A DNA stretch of 14,132 nt from Euperipatoides rowelli (lineage: Eukaryota; Onychophora; Udeonychophora; Euonychophora; Peripatopsidae), in NCBI GenBank assembly GCA_003024985.2, contig PXIH01S0027014.1; one strand, 5' to 3'. This document shows positions 1 to 9,480 of this stretch, piece by piece. Each line of letters begins with the position of its first letter. Position 1 is the stretch's first letter. Both the position numbers and the translations under genes were made by a program. Below the pieces are notes generated by a model, which worked only from the letters and a program-made list of their open reading frames with translations, did no database searches and was not told the origin of the DNA.

Positions 1-1139
1 TAATGGATAGCAAAAAAAAAATAAAAATTACATAAAATAATTAATTTAAGTTTTTATCATAATAGCCCAAGTAATGGATCTTTATGCCACTATCATTACA
101 TCCAACACTAACATAAACATTACTTGGATCACTTTGCCACAAACCATTTTATGTAAATATACAGTACATAGGCTGTTTTGAAATGGCCTATTTAGTATTT
201 ACTGCTTAACTACTTGATCATTGATAGATTTTAGCTCTTTATGTCAGATCTAATCCTAGGTTAGATTAACAACTTAGCTATCTTAACTCAATTTTGGAAA
301 AATTGATAGGCCTCTTTGCCAGAAGACCATCGATATTGTGTATCCTTATGAAATTTAACTTTATTAGATTTATATTTTTAATAAAAACTAAAAAAAAAAA
401 AAAAAAACTTGTAAAATCAAAATAGGAAAAAAAAAATAAACTTTATGATAAATACAATACCTGCCTCTTCTCCATCAAAATATTGGGACATCAGCTGACA
501 TTATAATTTTTATTTTTGGAAATCTGAAAAGCCAAGGTTTTTAAAAGTAATTTTATTAAGTTTCCCAGGTAATATGATCTGTTCTTTTTAAATGTGCAAG
601 GAAGAGTGACTGAATCGTAGAGCAATACACCTTCTTTACTCATACTTTTTCAACTGTTAGACTACACTAAATGAGGTATTGGTATGAAATAGACAGCAAT
701 TATTCTCCTTTCTCTTCATTCTGATTATTTTTTCCTATTTTTCTTCATCTTCTTAGCATGCTGCAAAGCATACTAAGAGGATGAGGAAAAAAATGACTCA
801 TAAATAACTTGTAATATTTGTGAGGCACTAGTTTGGTCTTTGACTTTTTTTTTGTTGGCATTTCTTCGAGAATTTATATAAAATGTAATGTTGAAAGAAA
901 GCATGTCTGAGACAAGCGAAGCGATTAGTTTAGGGACGTAGAAAATTATAATTCTCCTCACATTCAATCATAAAAGGGTTAATAGAATGAGCAGTTAAGT
1001 TTTTTTTTAATAATCTAGCGTCTCGTCATGCATTAACAGCTATAGTAATTAAACCAGCTTCTACATTTTATACAAGAACTTAATTTCAAATATTGTTTTG
1101 AAAGAAATAAAAAATGTTTAAAACTGTGTTGTTGAAAAT
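1..1139. other. AT-rich intergenic DNA, no gene found
   Basis: There are stops in all frames, A runs near 391-436 and a 10-bp inverted repeat CCAAGTAATG (67-76 with 118-127). The short minus-strand open frame at 773-967 has no recognisable features. Confidence 0.6.
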
Positions 1140-1149
1140 AAGAACAGAC

Positions 1150-1311
1150 TCTTGCCCTTGTCAGTAAAGCACACTGACTCGGAGCTCCAGGACCAAGCTG
1201 GTCGCTGGTTCGAATCCGGGGAAATTCACCTCGGATTAGACTTTGTACAAGAAGACTATTTTTCAATGAATATTGATTTTGTAAATAATTGTACATAATA
1301 AGAAAAAAAAA
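1150..1311 (+). mobile_element. tRNA-derived SINE with poly-A tail and target-site duplication
   Basis: The head contains a perfect Pol III B box, GGTTCGAATCC (1207-1217), and an A-box-like stretch, GTCAGTAAAGC, about 45 bases before it. The whole head of roughly 70 bases resembles a tRNA without intact cloverleaf pairing. A unique body of about 85 bases follows, ending TTGTACATAATAAG, and then an A-rich tail. The element is bracketed by a perfect 10-bp direct repeat, AAGAACAGAC, at 1140-1149 and 1312-1321. This shows LINE-assisted retroposition. The intact B box and exact duplication suggest a fairly young copy. I do not recognise the family. The opposite-strand open frame across it is not a gene. 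Confidence 0.85.
1207..1217 (+). promoter_or_regulatory. RNA polymerase III B box of the SINE
   Basis: GGTTCGAATCC is identical to the tRNA B-box consensus GGTTCGANTCC. It corresponds to the T-loop of the tRNA ancestor. Confidence 0.85.
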
Positions 1312-2083
1312 AAGAACAGACCTTGGTCCTAATTAATTCAGAATTTTGACTATTTTATTTTGATCATCATGGACTAATACAAATGGGCTTTCTGATGTCA
1401 TTATAATTTAAATCGCCAAAAATACTTTTCTTATTACACGATAGGTGCATTTTTTTTAAAATTATTACAAAATGTATCTTGGAATCAGCTATGAAGTCAG
1501 AATGAATTTATTTTCAACATGTTTGCAATGAAATCTTAAGATACCTTATCCCACCAATCCCTTTCAAATATTAAAAAAAATTGTAATAAAAACAGTAAAA
1601 ATATATTAAAGTGTAAACATCAACCAAATATATATGTTAATTCTTTCAGAATAGGTAAAGTATACAATTTGTTTTAGTATTTGAAACAATTCAACTTTAA
1701 CAGAATTTAAAATAATTAATCCTTAAAAGTAAATAAATAATTTTCAGCTTTTCATCTTTTATTTAAAAAAAAATTTATTCTCTTTAACATTATAAAATAA
1801 ATTACAGCATGTTTGGATGCTATACATTAAGGTGATTTATTTCACCTGCATTATTAAACAAATATTTTAGCTTATAAATTTTTTCAAAGAGTAAACAAAA
1901 TCATATAAATTTGAAAATGTAGCAACAATTACCGGTATTAGATTTATATAAAACATTTAATTAAGCAACTATTTTAAAATAGAATTCTTCAATTTATATG
2001 TAAATAAAAAATTAAAAAATGATTATATTGAATGGTTTTTAATATCACTCTAATAAATATAGAACAAGCTAAATATATTTATA

Positions 2084-2120
2084 TAAAAATAAAAGGTACA
2101 GTATTAATAAAAATAAAAGG
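2084..2120. repeat. Two-copy short direct repeat
   Basis: TAAAAATAAAAGG occurs at 2084-2096 and 2108-2120, a 24-base period, followed by TAC and CAC respectively. Confidence 0.6.
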
Positions 2121-2305
2121 CACTTGCTTGTTTATAGACTTTAACAAATAAACAAATTCTAAAATTCATAAAAGATAAAGGGTTACAAAAAAAATGTAGA
2201 AAAAATATTAAAATATAAATACAGTAATAAAAAAAATATGCAGATTGAGAAAAAAAATAAAATTACAGTATGTTTTAAAAATCTATAATTGTATAATCTT
2301 AAAAC

Positions 2306-2351
2306 ATGAACAGCCAATTAACATCAATATTTTGATTGTTTGGCTGTTCAT
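2306..2351. repeat. Compact hairpin of unknown nature
   Basis: ATGAACAGCCAA (2306-2317) pairs perfectly with TTGGCTGTTCAT (2340-2351). An inner ATCAA/TTGAT stem (2323-2327 with 2332-2336) closes a TATT loop, with small internal loops between. It sits in AT-rich DNA with no gene around it. At 46 bases it is short for a microRNA precursor unless the lower flanks also pair. Confidence 0.7.
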
Positions 2352-4259
2352 ACTCTATGATATCCCTGAACATTTGAAGAGATGGCAATGAAGCTTCCCT
2401 TAGTCCGCCATTTTAAGACATGATTTATAATTCCCTAACGTATTTGTATCCAATGAAGAATAAGATTGTGTCAATTATACAATTTTTAATTTTCCTATAA
2501 TCATATAGGCTACTGTACATTACCATATGAATTATTAAAAATATATTAAAGTTATACATATAAAGAACAAAAATTACATTTTTATGTAATATGGGCCAAT
2601 ATTAGACAAGCACCAATGTAACTAGTTATTTGGAATACCCTGATGGAACATATTTTACTAATATTAAAAAAAATATGCCTCGAATGTTTTTAAACAAAAA
2701 TAAATTTATAATAAGCACTCAGTAATTATGACATTTTATTTCTATAACTGATGTCTAGTTTTTATTCTAATTTATATAATTATCAGACATTCATAAGAAT
2801 AATTAGTTAAAGTTATACTTTTGTGAACCGAATTGTCATATAGAATTAATGTACTGTATATCATCTTTAACCATAACAAACATTAAGTAACCTATTAGGA
2901 ATGACTGGGACCTTTTATAAAACCAACCACAATAGATGGCTGCAAAACTTACAAGTTAATTAATTATTAATAGAACAGTCATGTGTGAAATGCTATACTA
3001 ATATTATGCTCTGGTCTAGAATGGCTACTTTAACAAGCAGCCGTATGTTTTTGCTGCTTTTAATATTTTTTGTACATTATATGCATTTATAAATATGTTG
3101 CTCGTCATTTATTTCCAAAGCGGGCACAAATATATAACATAATGAAATGGGTTTTCTATCACTGCAGTCTCAGCAGCAACTCTAATATCATATGTTAACG
3201 AGCCGTGACTCCAGTGCAAAGTATTAAGAATCCCAGATTGCTTCTTACAGTCCCACTTGTTGGAAAAATTTAAATTACGAAACTAAAATTAAATTGTAAA
3301 TTAAACATATAACAGCTACAATCTCTCATTCTAGTTTGTCTTTATAGTAAAGGATGACTAATTTATTCACCAAAAAACTTAAAACTGTATAGTGTATATA
3401 CCAGTGATGGGGAGGTTACTAAAAAAAAAAATTGAATAAAAGTAAAGTTACTTTTTTATAAAAATAAATGAGTACTGAATACGTTACTGATTTTAAAAAT
3501 TCAGTATTAAGTTACATTACTTTTAACTTAAAACTTTAGAAATTTAAAATTTATTTGCAATTAAAAATTGCCAATTCAAAGTAGGGGATATTGATAAGCA
3601 GTATCAAACTTTTAATGAGATCTAGGTAAAAAGCAATGATGGAGAAATAGCACCCCTCCCCTTCCCACTTTTACATGAGTTTGGCATGTGTTTTTAATTA
3701 TAAAAAACCTCATTTTAATAAACGGTATTTTAAAAAAAAATCAAATTAAAGAACTGAATATTAAGTCTAAATAAATGTTATTTATGGATCTTCATCTGGA
3801 TATAATTTTTAATAATTATTATTATGTTGCATAGGAATGAAAGGTTTGTTATATATAGATTTATGGGACAACAAAAAAATCTTAAATATTAATCTGAAAT
3901 AATAAAATTACTGTATTAAGTTATGTACTTGACAAGTTCAGAAGTGATCATTATATTTCTAATTCAAACTCTAAGATTCTCAATACAACAAAGATAAGTA
4001 ACACAATGTAAGGGGCAAAAATAGCTTATGGTATTACTGAATTTATTTTATTAACAATATAAAGCATCTTAAACCAAACTAAGGATACAAATTCTTGGAG
4101 CAAAAAAAATAATAAAATTTAAATTTATCATTTGCAATACTATATATAAATTATTAAGGATTTAATGAGCTGGGATTCTAAATTAAAGTCAAAAATATTT
4201 CTCCCCCACAGTAAACTACCAGTCAATAAATTTTTTAATAAGGGGGAGGGTAGAAATGA

Positions 4260-4409
4260 ATTACTTCTTATTGCAAAATGTTTCCATAGATTCGAATTGG
4301 AGGATTTGAAGCAGAATAAAAGTTTCAAAGATTGAAGACATTGCTTACACTGAACTTTAAAATTACCTGTTTTTTTTTTTTGTCCAAGTAATTCAATAGT
4401 TTTGAACAT
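4260..4409 (-). pseudogene. BED-type zinc finger fragment of a hAT transposase
   Basis: The minus-strand reading MFKTIELLGQKKK is followed by GNFKVQCKQC and then SSNSNLWKHF. This follows the BED zinc-finger pattern of hAT transposases: an aromatic lead-in, C-x2-C (residues 21 and 24), then (T/S)SNL-x-KH (His44). The final zinc ligand expected a few residues after His44 is replaced (RSN). Upstream and downstream sequence drifts into stops and other frames. It agrees in strand and position with a relic of the transposase gene of the surrounding element, reading from its 5036 end towards 3402. Identified by pattern only. Confidence 0.55.
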
Positions 4410-5000
4410 TTTGAAATTGAAATAAAAATATTGCTTAAACTTTTGATTACTAATAAAACAGGTAGTTTTACACAGTAAGCCATGCGCTTATAAAAGGCGC
4501 CCGTCAAAAGTGGCTAAGAAAGACTAGTTGTTCAGCACAAAATTGTGTCATTCCAATACTTAAATTTAAAAAAAAATTAATAAAAATATTCAAAACAAAA
4601 TCAATTACAGTAATTCAAAATATATTTTTATTTTTTAATTGCTATTATTTGCTAATTATGAAAATTAATCATACAAAATGAAGAGTATTTTGAATCTGCT
4701 TTTAGTTAGAAAGGTTAAAGTCCATAACTTCATAATTTGCATTGACTTAGTTTAGCACTCTTTGAAAACTTTCAAATTTGTTGGTTCTGAAGAGAAATTT
4801 TAGATAGAAGGAATAAAAAAAAAAATCATTTATCTTATTACAAATACTTTTATATAACAAGAAGGAACTTAGATTAAAAAGTAATTTGAGTAAAAAATAC
4901 TTGATTTTTTTACTCATCATTACAAGTTACTCTGTCAAAAAAATGTGTTACTAAGTTACTGGAAAAAGTAATTCATTACAGTAATTTGTTACTTTTAATT

Positions 5001-5036
5001 CAGTGTTGGGGAGTAATTTGTTACTCCCCAACACTG
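5001..5036. repeat. Perfect palindrome at the hAT right terminus
   Basis: CAGTGTTGGGGAGTAA (5001-5016), a 4-base spacer TTTG, then its exact reverse complement (5021-5036). Each arm is a copy of the hAT terminus. The outer arm ends at the inferred 8-bp flanking duplication. Confidence 0.9.
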
Positions 5037-5044
5037 ATATGTAC

Positions 5045-7181
5045 ACACCATTTCTGAAATGACACCACAATGAAGTGTGACTTCATTTCACACCTACTGT
5101 ATGTGCCAACTATTATCATCCTATCTTATAAAACTTAAAAACATTGTTTTTTTTACAAAATTATTTTTTAATCATCCCACTTTAATCATGTTTTTACAGT
5201 TCATAAAATTGACTAAAAAATAATAAAATTAATAGTTTATTAGACCTATTGCATCCTGATAAGCAAATACTTGGAAGACAATTTCTGATGCTTAAAATAT
5301 TAACTGTTTAAAGTTTAAAAATACATAAAATATTTAACTATCAAACCCAATAAACCAAAAATATAATTGGTGCAAAGTGACACATATTTTATTTAGTATG
5401 TACCATATTTATGATTCACCTCTAAAAAAATATTAATTTTACTTCCCTTCCTCGTTAATACTTAAATTTTCATATTAACTTTTTATAGCTTTAAAATATT
5501 AATAATAAAAAACAACTAGATTTTAACTATATCTTAAAACCCCTATGCTTTTCAATAGGGTGGTAGTTACTGTTATCACATAAAAACAGTACGGTACCTG
5601 AAGATATATATTTTTTAAAATATTAATTGTAAGTTTTAAAAGTTTATTTAGACTTACTTTGAATGGACATATATACTATATCATCAGCAAAAAAATTGTT
5701 TCCATTATATGTAGACCACTTTTTTTATTATGAATTTTCAAACATTGCAACTTTTTCCTTCTAGTCAAATTAAAAAATGAACAAGTTTTGTTTATTAACT
5801 GTTTTATTTCAAGTTTATTATTTTTCAACAAACCTTTGTTTATTTAATTAAAATAGACCAAAAGCAGCTCTGTCGATATATCTGATGGTAAAAAATCAGA
5901 CAAAAAAAAAACATCCAGGCCAATTAATGTCTGGTTTATGAATACCAAAACATTTGTATTAAAAACTTAATAGAACTTGAAATGTTAAAAATGTCTTTAA
6001 AACATTAAAGTTATGTCATGTAATGTATCAAGAAGCAGATCAGTAAATTCAATAGAAAAGTTTATCCTATGTAAAAATTAGTAGACACTTCACTGATTTA
6101 TAGGCTATGAGATTCCAAGAAGTCAACTCATTTTCATGCGAATAAATAATTTATAGAATTTAAACTATAGACAAAAGTAGAATACTATTTTTTATTTTTG
6201 TTTGATTTATTAACTATGTGAAACATTTTTTAATTAGCACTATTCAGGATTGCATTAATGGTTATTAGTCTATTTCTTATGGCATTATAGATTCAGAATA
6301 GAGCCATTTCAATTAACACGCTCTTTTGGGAAACAATTAATCTAGACTATATATTGAGTATTATGATTTTACAATATGTTAAATTACCATTTTTTTTCTT
6401 TTGTATTTACAATATGTAAAAATAAATAGATTTTAATTTACTTCTATAAGATGTGAATTTTTTTTTAGGAATCAGTTGTCTTTTAGCAATTATCATTCAG
6501 GTCTAAGACTGATTTACAGATAGCTGCAGAGTTCATAAATACTGTATATTAGTAGCGGCAGTTGTATTAGTAGAGTAATATTTCTGTTTTAAAAAGAGAT
6601 TGAATCATTACTTTTAATAAACCTTTGTTTTAAAAAAATTAATTATAATCAGTTTTTATATAACCGAAAATAAAAATAAAATTGTTAATCAATCACTATA
6701 TACAGTATATAAAATTGTATATATTGTACAGACATAAACAGTATGGTATATTGTATATAAACAGTACATATACTACCATATACTGTACAAAATATTTATA
6801 AATGATTAAAAAATTATCTTTATATATCTATGAATTTCAACATTTGCAACTTATTTATTTTTAGACCAGATTTTCAGAATTAAATTGTTAAAATGAATGA
6901 AATGTATTTAATCATAAAAATGAAACTAATATAAATTTTTGAAAAGATTAACCTAACATTTTTTTTAAAAAAAAAATAAGAATTTCATATAAAATAAAAT
7001 GATAATAATTTTATAAATTTGTCATCATGAAGATAAATGATTTTTAAAAACTGAAATAAAAATTCAACAGGCATTGTATGAAAGTACCATACTCTTGAGA
7101 TTTAAAACAATACAATCTCATAGGAAATAGCTTTCAGATAACTTGATAAAATCTTAGAATAAATAAATCTTAAGTTACAAT
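5045..7181. other. AT-rich intergenic DNA, no gene found
   Basis: This stretch lies between the hAT-type and pogo-like elements. It holds poly-A/T tracts, small hairpins (CCCTAT/ATAGGG near 5540-5565; TCTGAT/ATCAGA near 5881-5900) and the TA-rich inverted repeats at 6696-6788. No coding signal was seen on either strand. Confidence 0.6.
6696..6788. repeat. TA-rich region with overlapping inverted repeats
   Basis: Repeated TACAGTATAT, GTATATATTGTACAG, ACAGTATGGTATA and TACTACCATATACTGT units can pair with each other in several ways. The clearest pair is ACAGTATGGTATA near 6739-6751 with TACTACCATATACTGT at 6771-6786. It looks like a decayed simple-repeat cruciform. Confidence 0.6.
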
Positions 7182-7217
7182 AGGGGATACTTAAGAGGTT
7201 TGACTCACTTGTAGGTT
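7182..7217. repeat. Left terminal inverted repeat of the pogo-like element
   Basis: AGGGGATACTTAA (7182-7194) runs straight into GAGGTTTGAC (7195-7204), CTCA and a GTAGGTTA block. Each part has an inverted counterpart at 8667-8716. Confidence 0.6.
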
Positions 7218-7522
7218 AAACCATTTTTTTTCCACCTGCCCTTTGATTGAATTCAATATTTTTCAACATGAATTGTTTGTCAATTTATTCTGTATGTTAG
7301 AAAAAATATTTACTTAAATTTTTCAGATAGACTCTGAGTTACATTAAAATCTAAAAATACAGTAAATTGAATGGGACATAAGTTGGAGTTTTGACCAAAT
7401 TAATAATAAATGTAGGAAAGAGACATAATGCATCAGAGAATACATCATATTAATCATAAATACACTGTAAATTGGATAACACATAATTTTGAATTTGGAA
7501 AATTGAAATTGGAGTTTGAATA

Positions 7523-7603
7523 TCATTTTTCAGCCCCATTACATTCAACTGGTTTTAATAGGTTCATCATATCATCCAGTATATCATTAGAAATATCACG
7601 ATC
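7523..7603 (-). pseudogene. Short exon-like reading, possible transposase C-terminal tail
   Basis: On the minus strand a T-rich stretch ending CTTTACAG is followed by a 26-residue reading, DRDISNDILDDMMNLL and on to ...ECNGAEK, and then TGA. The acidic, helical composition is unlike the AT-rich noise around it. It lies about 150 bp past the CENP-B-like segment and about 340 bp inside the element's end, where the C-terminus of a pogo-type transposase could be. I do not recognise the sequence itself. It could instead be a terminal exon of an unknown host gene, or chance. Confidence 0.3.
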
Positions 7604-7751
7604 TGTAAAGACAAAAAAACTGGCACTCTTGATTTATTCGCCTCAGAAATTTTATTTTGAATTGCAAATTGTTGTTATCACTTTAGAAGTTTTCCCCCAT
7701 AATAGCAGATGCTTTTCCTGATTGCAAATTTCACTAATATGTACTAATTAT

Positions 7752-8199
7752 TTATTTTAAATTTCTCTCAAATTTGAAAACCACAACCATGGTTTTATTT
7801 ATTCTTAATACTTTTGCTTGTGGGCTCCTTAAACACAGCTTTTTACATAGATGCATGAAGACTTTTAGCCATGCATAGCTTGCCATTTTATGTTCTATCC
7901 AATATTTGGAAGCTATAAATAATATTTGCCATGACATACTATACTAAAAAGCAAATTTTTATTTATTAAAATAAAAGGAATTAATCCAAAATTTAGCTTG
8001 AAACTCTGAATTAGATACAGTATCTCTTCAAAATATCTTTTTGATGGTTTGGTAAAAAAAAAAACTTGATTTGAATAAGTGTTGTCTCCTTCTCATTCAG
8101 CACTTTTTCCACAAAGCTTTAAAATGTTTTTCTATCTACACCATATTATTGAACGGTGGCCCATACACTCTTAAAATTAACAGCAGCATTCATTGACTC
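7752..8199 (-). pseudogene. Pogo-family transposase N-terminal fragment (decayed)
   Basis: Two segments on the minus strand carry recognisable DNA-binding domains. At 8199-8119 the reading ESMNAAVNFKSVWATVQ, then a stop, then YGVDRKTF, matches the pipsqueak HTH pattern (E-x-M-x-A-A-V ... A-x-x-YGV-x-R-x-T). At about 7886-7814 the reading MASYAWLKVFM...KKLCLRSPQA matches the CENP-B-type HTH pattern (AG-x-DW-L-x-x-F-x-x-R...LSLR-x-PEA), followed by NKTMVVVF in the position of the usual NK-x-N-V-x-x-FF. In-frame stops and frame changes separate the two parts, so this is not a functional gene. Domain order, spacing and strand agree with the flanking inverted repeats. Recognition is by eye only; the CENP-B part is the stronger of the two. 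Confidence 0.65.
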
Positions 8200-8281
8200 T
8201 GCAGGAACTTTGTTTCTTGAATTTTCTACAGGCTTTCATAAAAATGGCATCAACAATAAAAACTTATTAATATATTATTAT

Positions 8282-8296
8282 TAGTAGTAGTAGTAG
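8282..8296. repeat. (TAG)5 microsatellite
   Basis: Five perfect TAG units follow a TATTAT stretch and are followed by an imperfect TAATAG. It sits inside the pogo-like element. Confidence 0.85.
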
Positions 8297-8666
8297 TAAT
8301 AGTAAATTTCATCTTATAAACTATCAGTTTATGCAGTCATTAAACAGAAAAGCATAACTTTAAATACAGGTGGATAAAACCATAACCAAGTAGGTCAAAT
8401 CTCCTCATCATGACTCTTTGGAAAATATTATGAATAAAGAGTAAAAAAATGTGACAATTTTTCAACAATGTGTATGGTAACATTTCCAAATAAAATAAAT
8501 GGAACTTATGTTTTATCTCCTTACAAATGAGGGACAAAATCATGACTTTTTTGCAGCATATATTAAAATACATCAATAATTAAACAAAATGGTAAGTTTT
8601 GATGCATTAATAATTTTGGTCATCATACACAAAGTGGCAACACATACAAAAAGATTACATTTTCTT

Positions 8667-8716
8667 ATAACCAGGATGGGTCAAACCTCCAAGGTCAAAT
8701 GTTTTAAGTTTCCCCT
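8667..8716. repeat. Right terminal inverted repeat of the pogo-like element
   Basis: On the plus strand this end carries ATAACC, then GTCAAACCTC (8680-8689), about 14 extra bases, then TTAAGTTTCCCCT (8704-8716). A degenerate direct copy of its inner half (ATAACCAAGTAGGTCAAATC) occurs at 8382-8404, which looks like a subterminal repeat. Confidence 0.55.
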
Positions 8717-8758
8717 TTATATCATACTATACTTTAACAATCAGATTTTTACCTCCAA

Positions 8759-8764
8759 ATTTAA
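8759..8764 (-). promoter_or_regulatory. Candidate polyadenylation signal ATTAAA overlapping the stop codon
   Basis: On the minus strand the last Tyr codon and stop read TATTAAATTTGG, so an ATTAAA hexamer overlaps the stop. A TTGTT stretch follows roughly 25 nt downstream. If used, the 3' UTR would be only some tens of bases and would end at about the border of the pogo-like element. The next AATAAA-type hexamers I noticed on this strand are about 800 bp further on, near 7958-7967, inside the transposon. Weak, motif-only evidence. Confidence 0.25.
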
Positions 8765-8961
8765 TATTGCCAATCTTGAAGCAGATAATCAAAAGTGTTT
8801 TCATTAATTTCAACAAATGTTTTCTTACTACGGCTGAATATATACACATTTCCTTCATAAACGTCGATCCACATGGCATAAATTCGAACTTTTTTACTCT
8901 CAAGCAATACCTTCATAAATGGATAAGAGCTGATATTCTGCAACTGTTCCAAACAATTGAC
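8761..8961 (-). CDS. Beta-carbonic anhydrase, terminal coding exon with stop
   Basis: This exon encodes 66 residues and then TAA (8763-8761). It starts VNCLEQLQNISSYPFMK and ends NTFDYLLQDWQY. The acceptor is a run of T followed by AG at 8963-8962, and joining to the upstream exon in phase 0 gives ITDKLSM-VNCLEQLQN, which matches the continuous family pattern DKLSxVNxLxQxxNxxSYxFxK. The segment RIYAMWIDVYEGNVYIFSRSKKTF corresponds to the conserved C-terminal strand pair (HALWFDIxTGxIYxFSR) seen in animal beta-carbonic anhydrases. No stop, frameshift or missing segment is visible, so the gene appears intact here. The first Met-like start within the exon is not a real start: the reading frame continues into the splice site. 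A pogo-like transposon begins about 45 bp beyond the stop codon. Confidence 0.9.
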   Translation of the reverse strand, partial: VNCLEQLQNISSYPFMKVLLESKKVRIYAMWIDVYEGNVYIFSRSKKTFVEINENTFDYLLQDWQY

Positions 8962-9047
8962 CTAAAAAAAAAAGCTTGTATATATAATGTCAGTGTTTGT
9001 TTATATTTTTATATGCGTGCACTGCATATACACACATAGCCTACAGT

Positions 9048-9058
9048 ACACACACACA
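9048..9058. repeat. Short AC-dinucleotide microsatellite
   Basis: A short AC run lies within a wider imperfect ACACAC/TATACACATA tract (about 9028-9070) just inside the intron beyond the terminal exon. Confidence 0.6.
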
Positions 9059-9159
9059 TATATACACATACTCCATTTACATTATTATTTCAATCATTCA
9101 AAAAGATTTTAACATTTGACCATTAGAGGGCAGCTATACTTTTATACTAAATTATTTCT

Positions 9160-9480
9160 TCATTTGATCACAGCTGAAATCAGGAACTTATTTAAAAAAC
9201 AAAAACAATATGGCAATGTTTCAAAAGAATTAGCATAATGGAGGCAGAAGTATAAAAGTAGAATGCAAGAATATTTAACAGATAAAGAATTTGAAGCAAT
9301 GGTGAAATTAAAAGTAATTCTCTCAAATTTACCTGAAAACACAGTTTTCAGATAAATGGTTAACTTAAAAGCTAAATCTGGCCTGTTTAAAAGAACTGTC
9401 CTATGGAAAGCTGCAAAATGTGTAGCGACTGATCACAATAGAAATGGGAAAACTAATCATATTGCACCAAAAGCATGATG
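9160..9480 (+). other. Unassigned stretch upstream of the hAT relic
   Basis: Base composition is somewhat less AT-biased than the surroundings, and short coding-like readings occur on the plus strand, for example GLFKRTVLWKAAKCVATD near 9380-9430. It probably belongs to the same decayed hAT copy, but no diagnostic motif or terminal repeat was found. Confidence 0.3.

Larger units (their letters stand above)
1322..3393. other. AT-rich intergenic DNA, no gene found
   Basis: No open frame of note and no splice-bounded coding segment were seen. It contains the hairpin at 2306-2351 and the short direct repeat at 2084-2120. Confidence 0.6.
3402..5036 (-). mobile_element. hAT-type transposon, internally deleted
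   Basis: The left end CAGTGATGGGGAG and the right end (minus strand) CAGTGTTGGGGAG are inverted copies with one mismatch. Eight-base flanks GTATATAC (3394-3401) and ATATGTAC (5037-5044) agree at six of eight positions, and both differences are G/A transitions, as expected for an old 8-bp hAT target-site duplication. Both subterminal regions are crowded with GTTAC/GTAAC motifs, a common feature of this group. On the minus strand there is a decayed BED-type zinc finger at 4260-4409. The catalytic core and the C-terminal dimerisation domain are not recognisable, so the 1.6-kb copy is most likely non-autonomous. The right end is duplicated as a palindrome. Confidence 0.7.
7182..8716 (-). mobile_element. 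Pogo-like DNA transposon relic, internally deleted
   Basis: The ends form inverted repeats. The left end reads AGGGGATACTTAA then GAGGTTTGACTCA; the right end, read on the minus strand, gives AGGGGAAACTTAA, a gap of about 14 bases, then GAGGTTTGACCCA. A further GGTTA block inside each end extends the match. Between them, on the minus strand and in the expected order, lie traces of a pipsqueak-type helix-turn-helix (8119-8199) and a CENP-B/Tc5-type helix-turn-helix (about 7814-7900), which together are typical of pogo/Tigger/Jerky transposases. The central DDE nuclease domain is not recognisable, and only about 150 bp separate the CENP-B segment from a possible C-terminal tail, so the element looks internally deleted and inactive. 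Target TA duplications are not clean, and the exact outer ends are uncertain by several bases. Confidence 0.65.

Noticed and set aside
1150-1220. Functional tRNA gene
   Set aside because: The B box is perfect, but the arms do not form a proper cloverleaf, and the segment continues into a SINE body with a poly-A tail and target duplication.
1033-1296. Minus-strand open frame of 87 codons
   Set aside because: It is the antisense of the tRNA-derived SINE; its coding-like look comes from the SINE head.
7428-7721. Plus-strand open frame of 97 codons
   Set aside because: It runs antisense to the pogo-like element and has no recognisable domain or composition.
8340-8576. Minus-strand open frame of 78 codons
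   Set aside because: It lies upstream of the pogo HTH traces, but its reading is low-complexity and hydrophobic and matches no transposase motif that I know.
8767-9039. Plus-strand open frame of 90 codons
   Set aside because: It is the antisense shadow of the terminal carbonic anhydrase exon.
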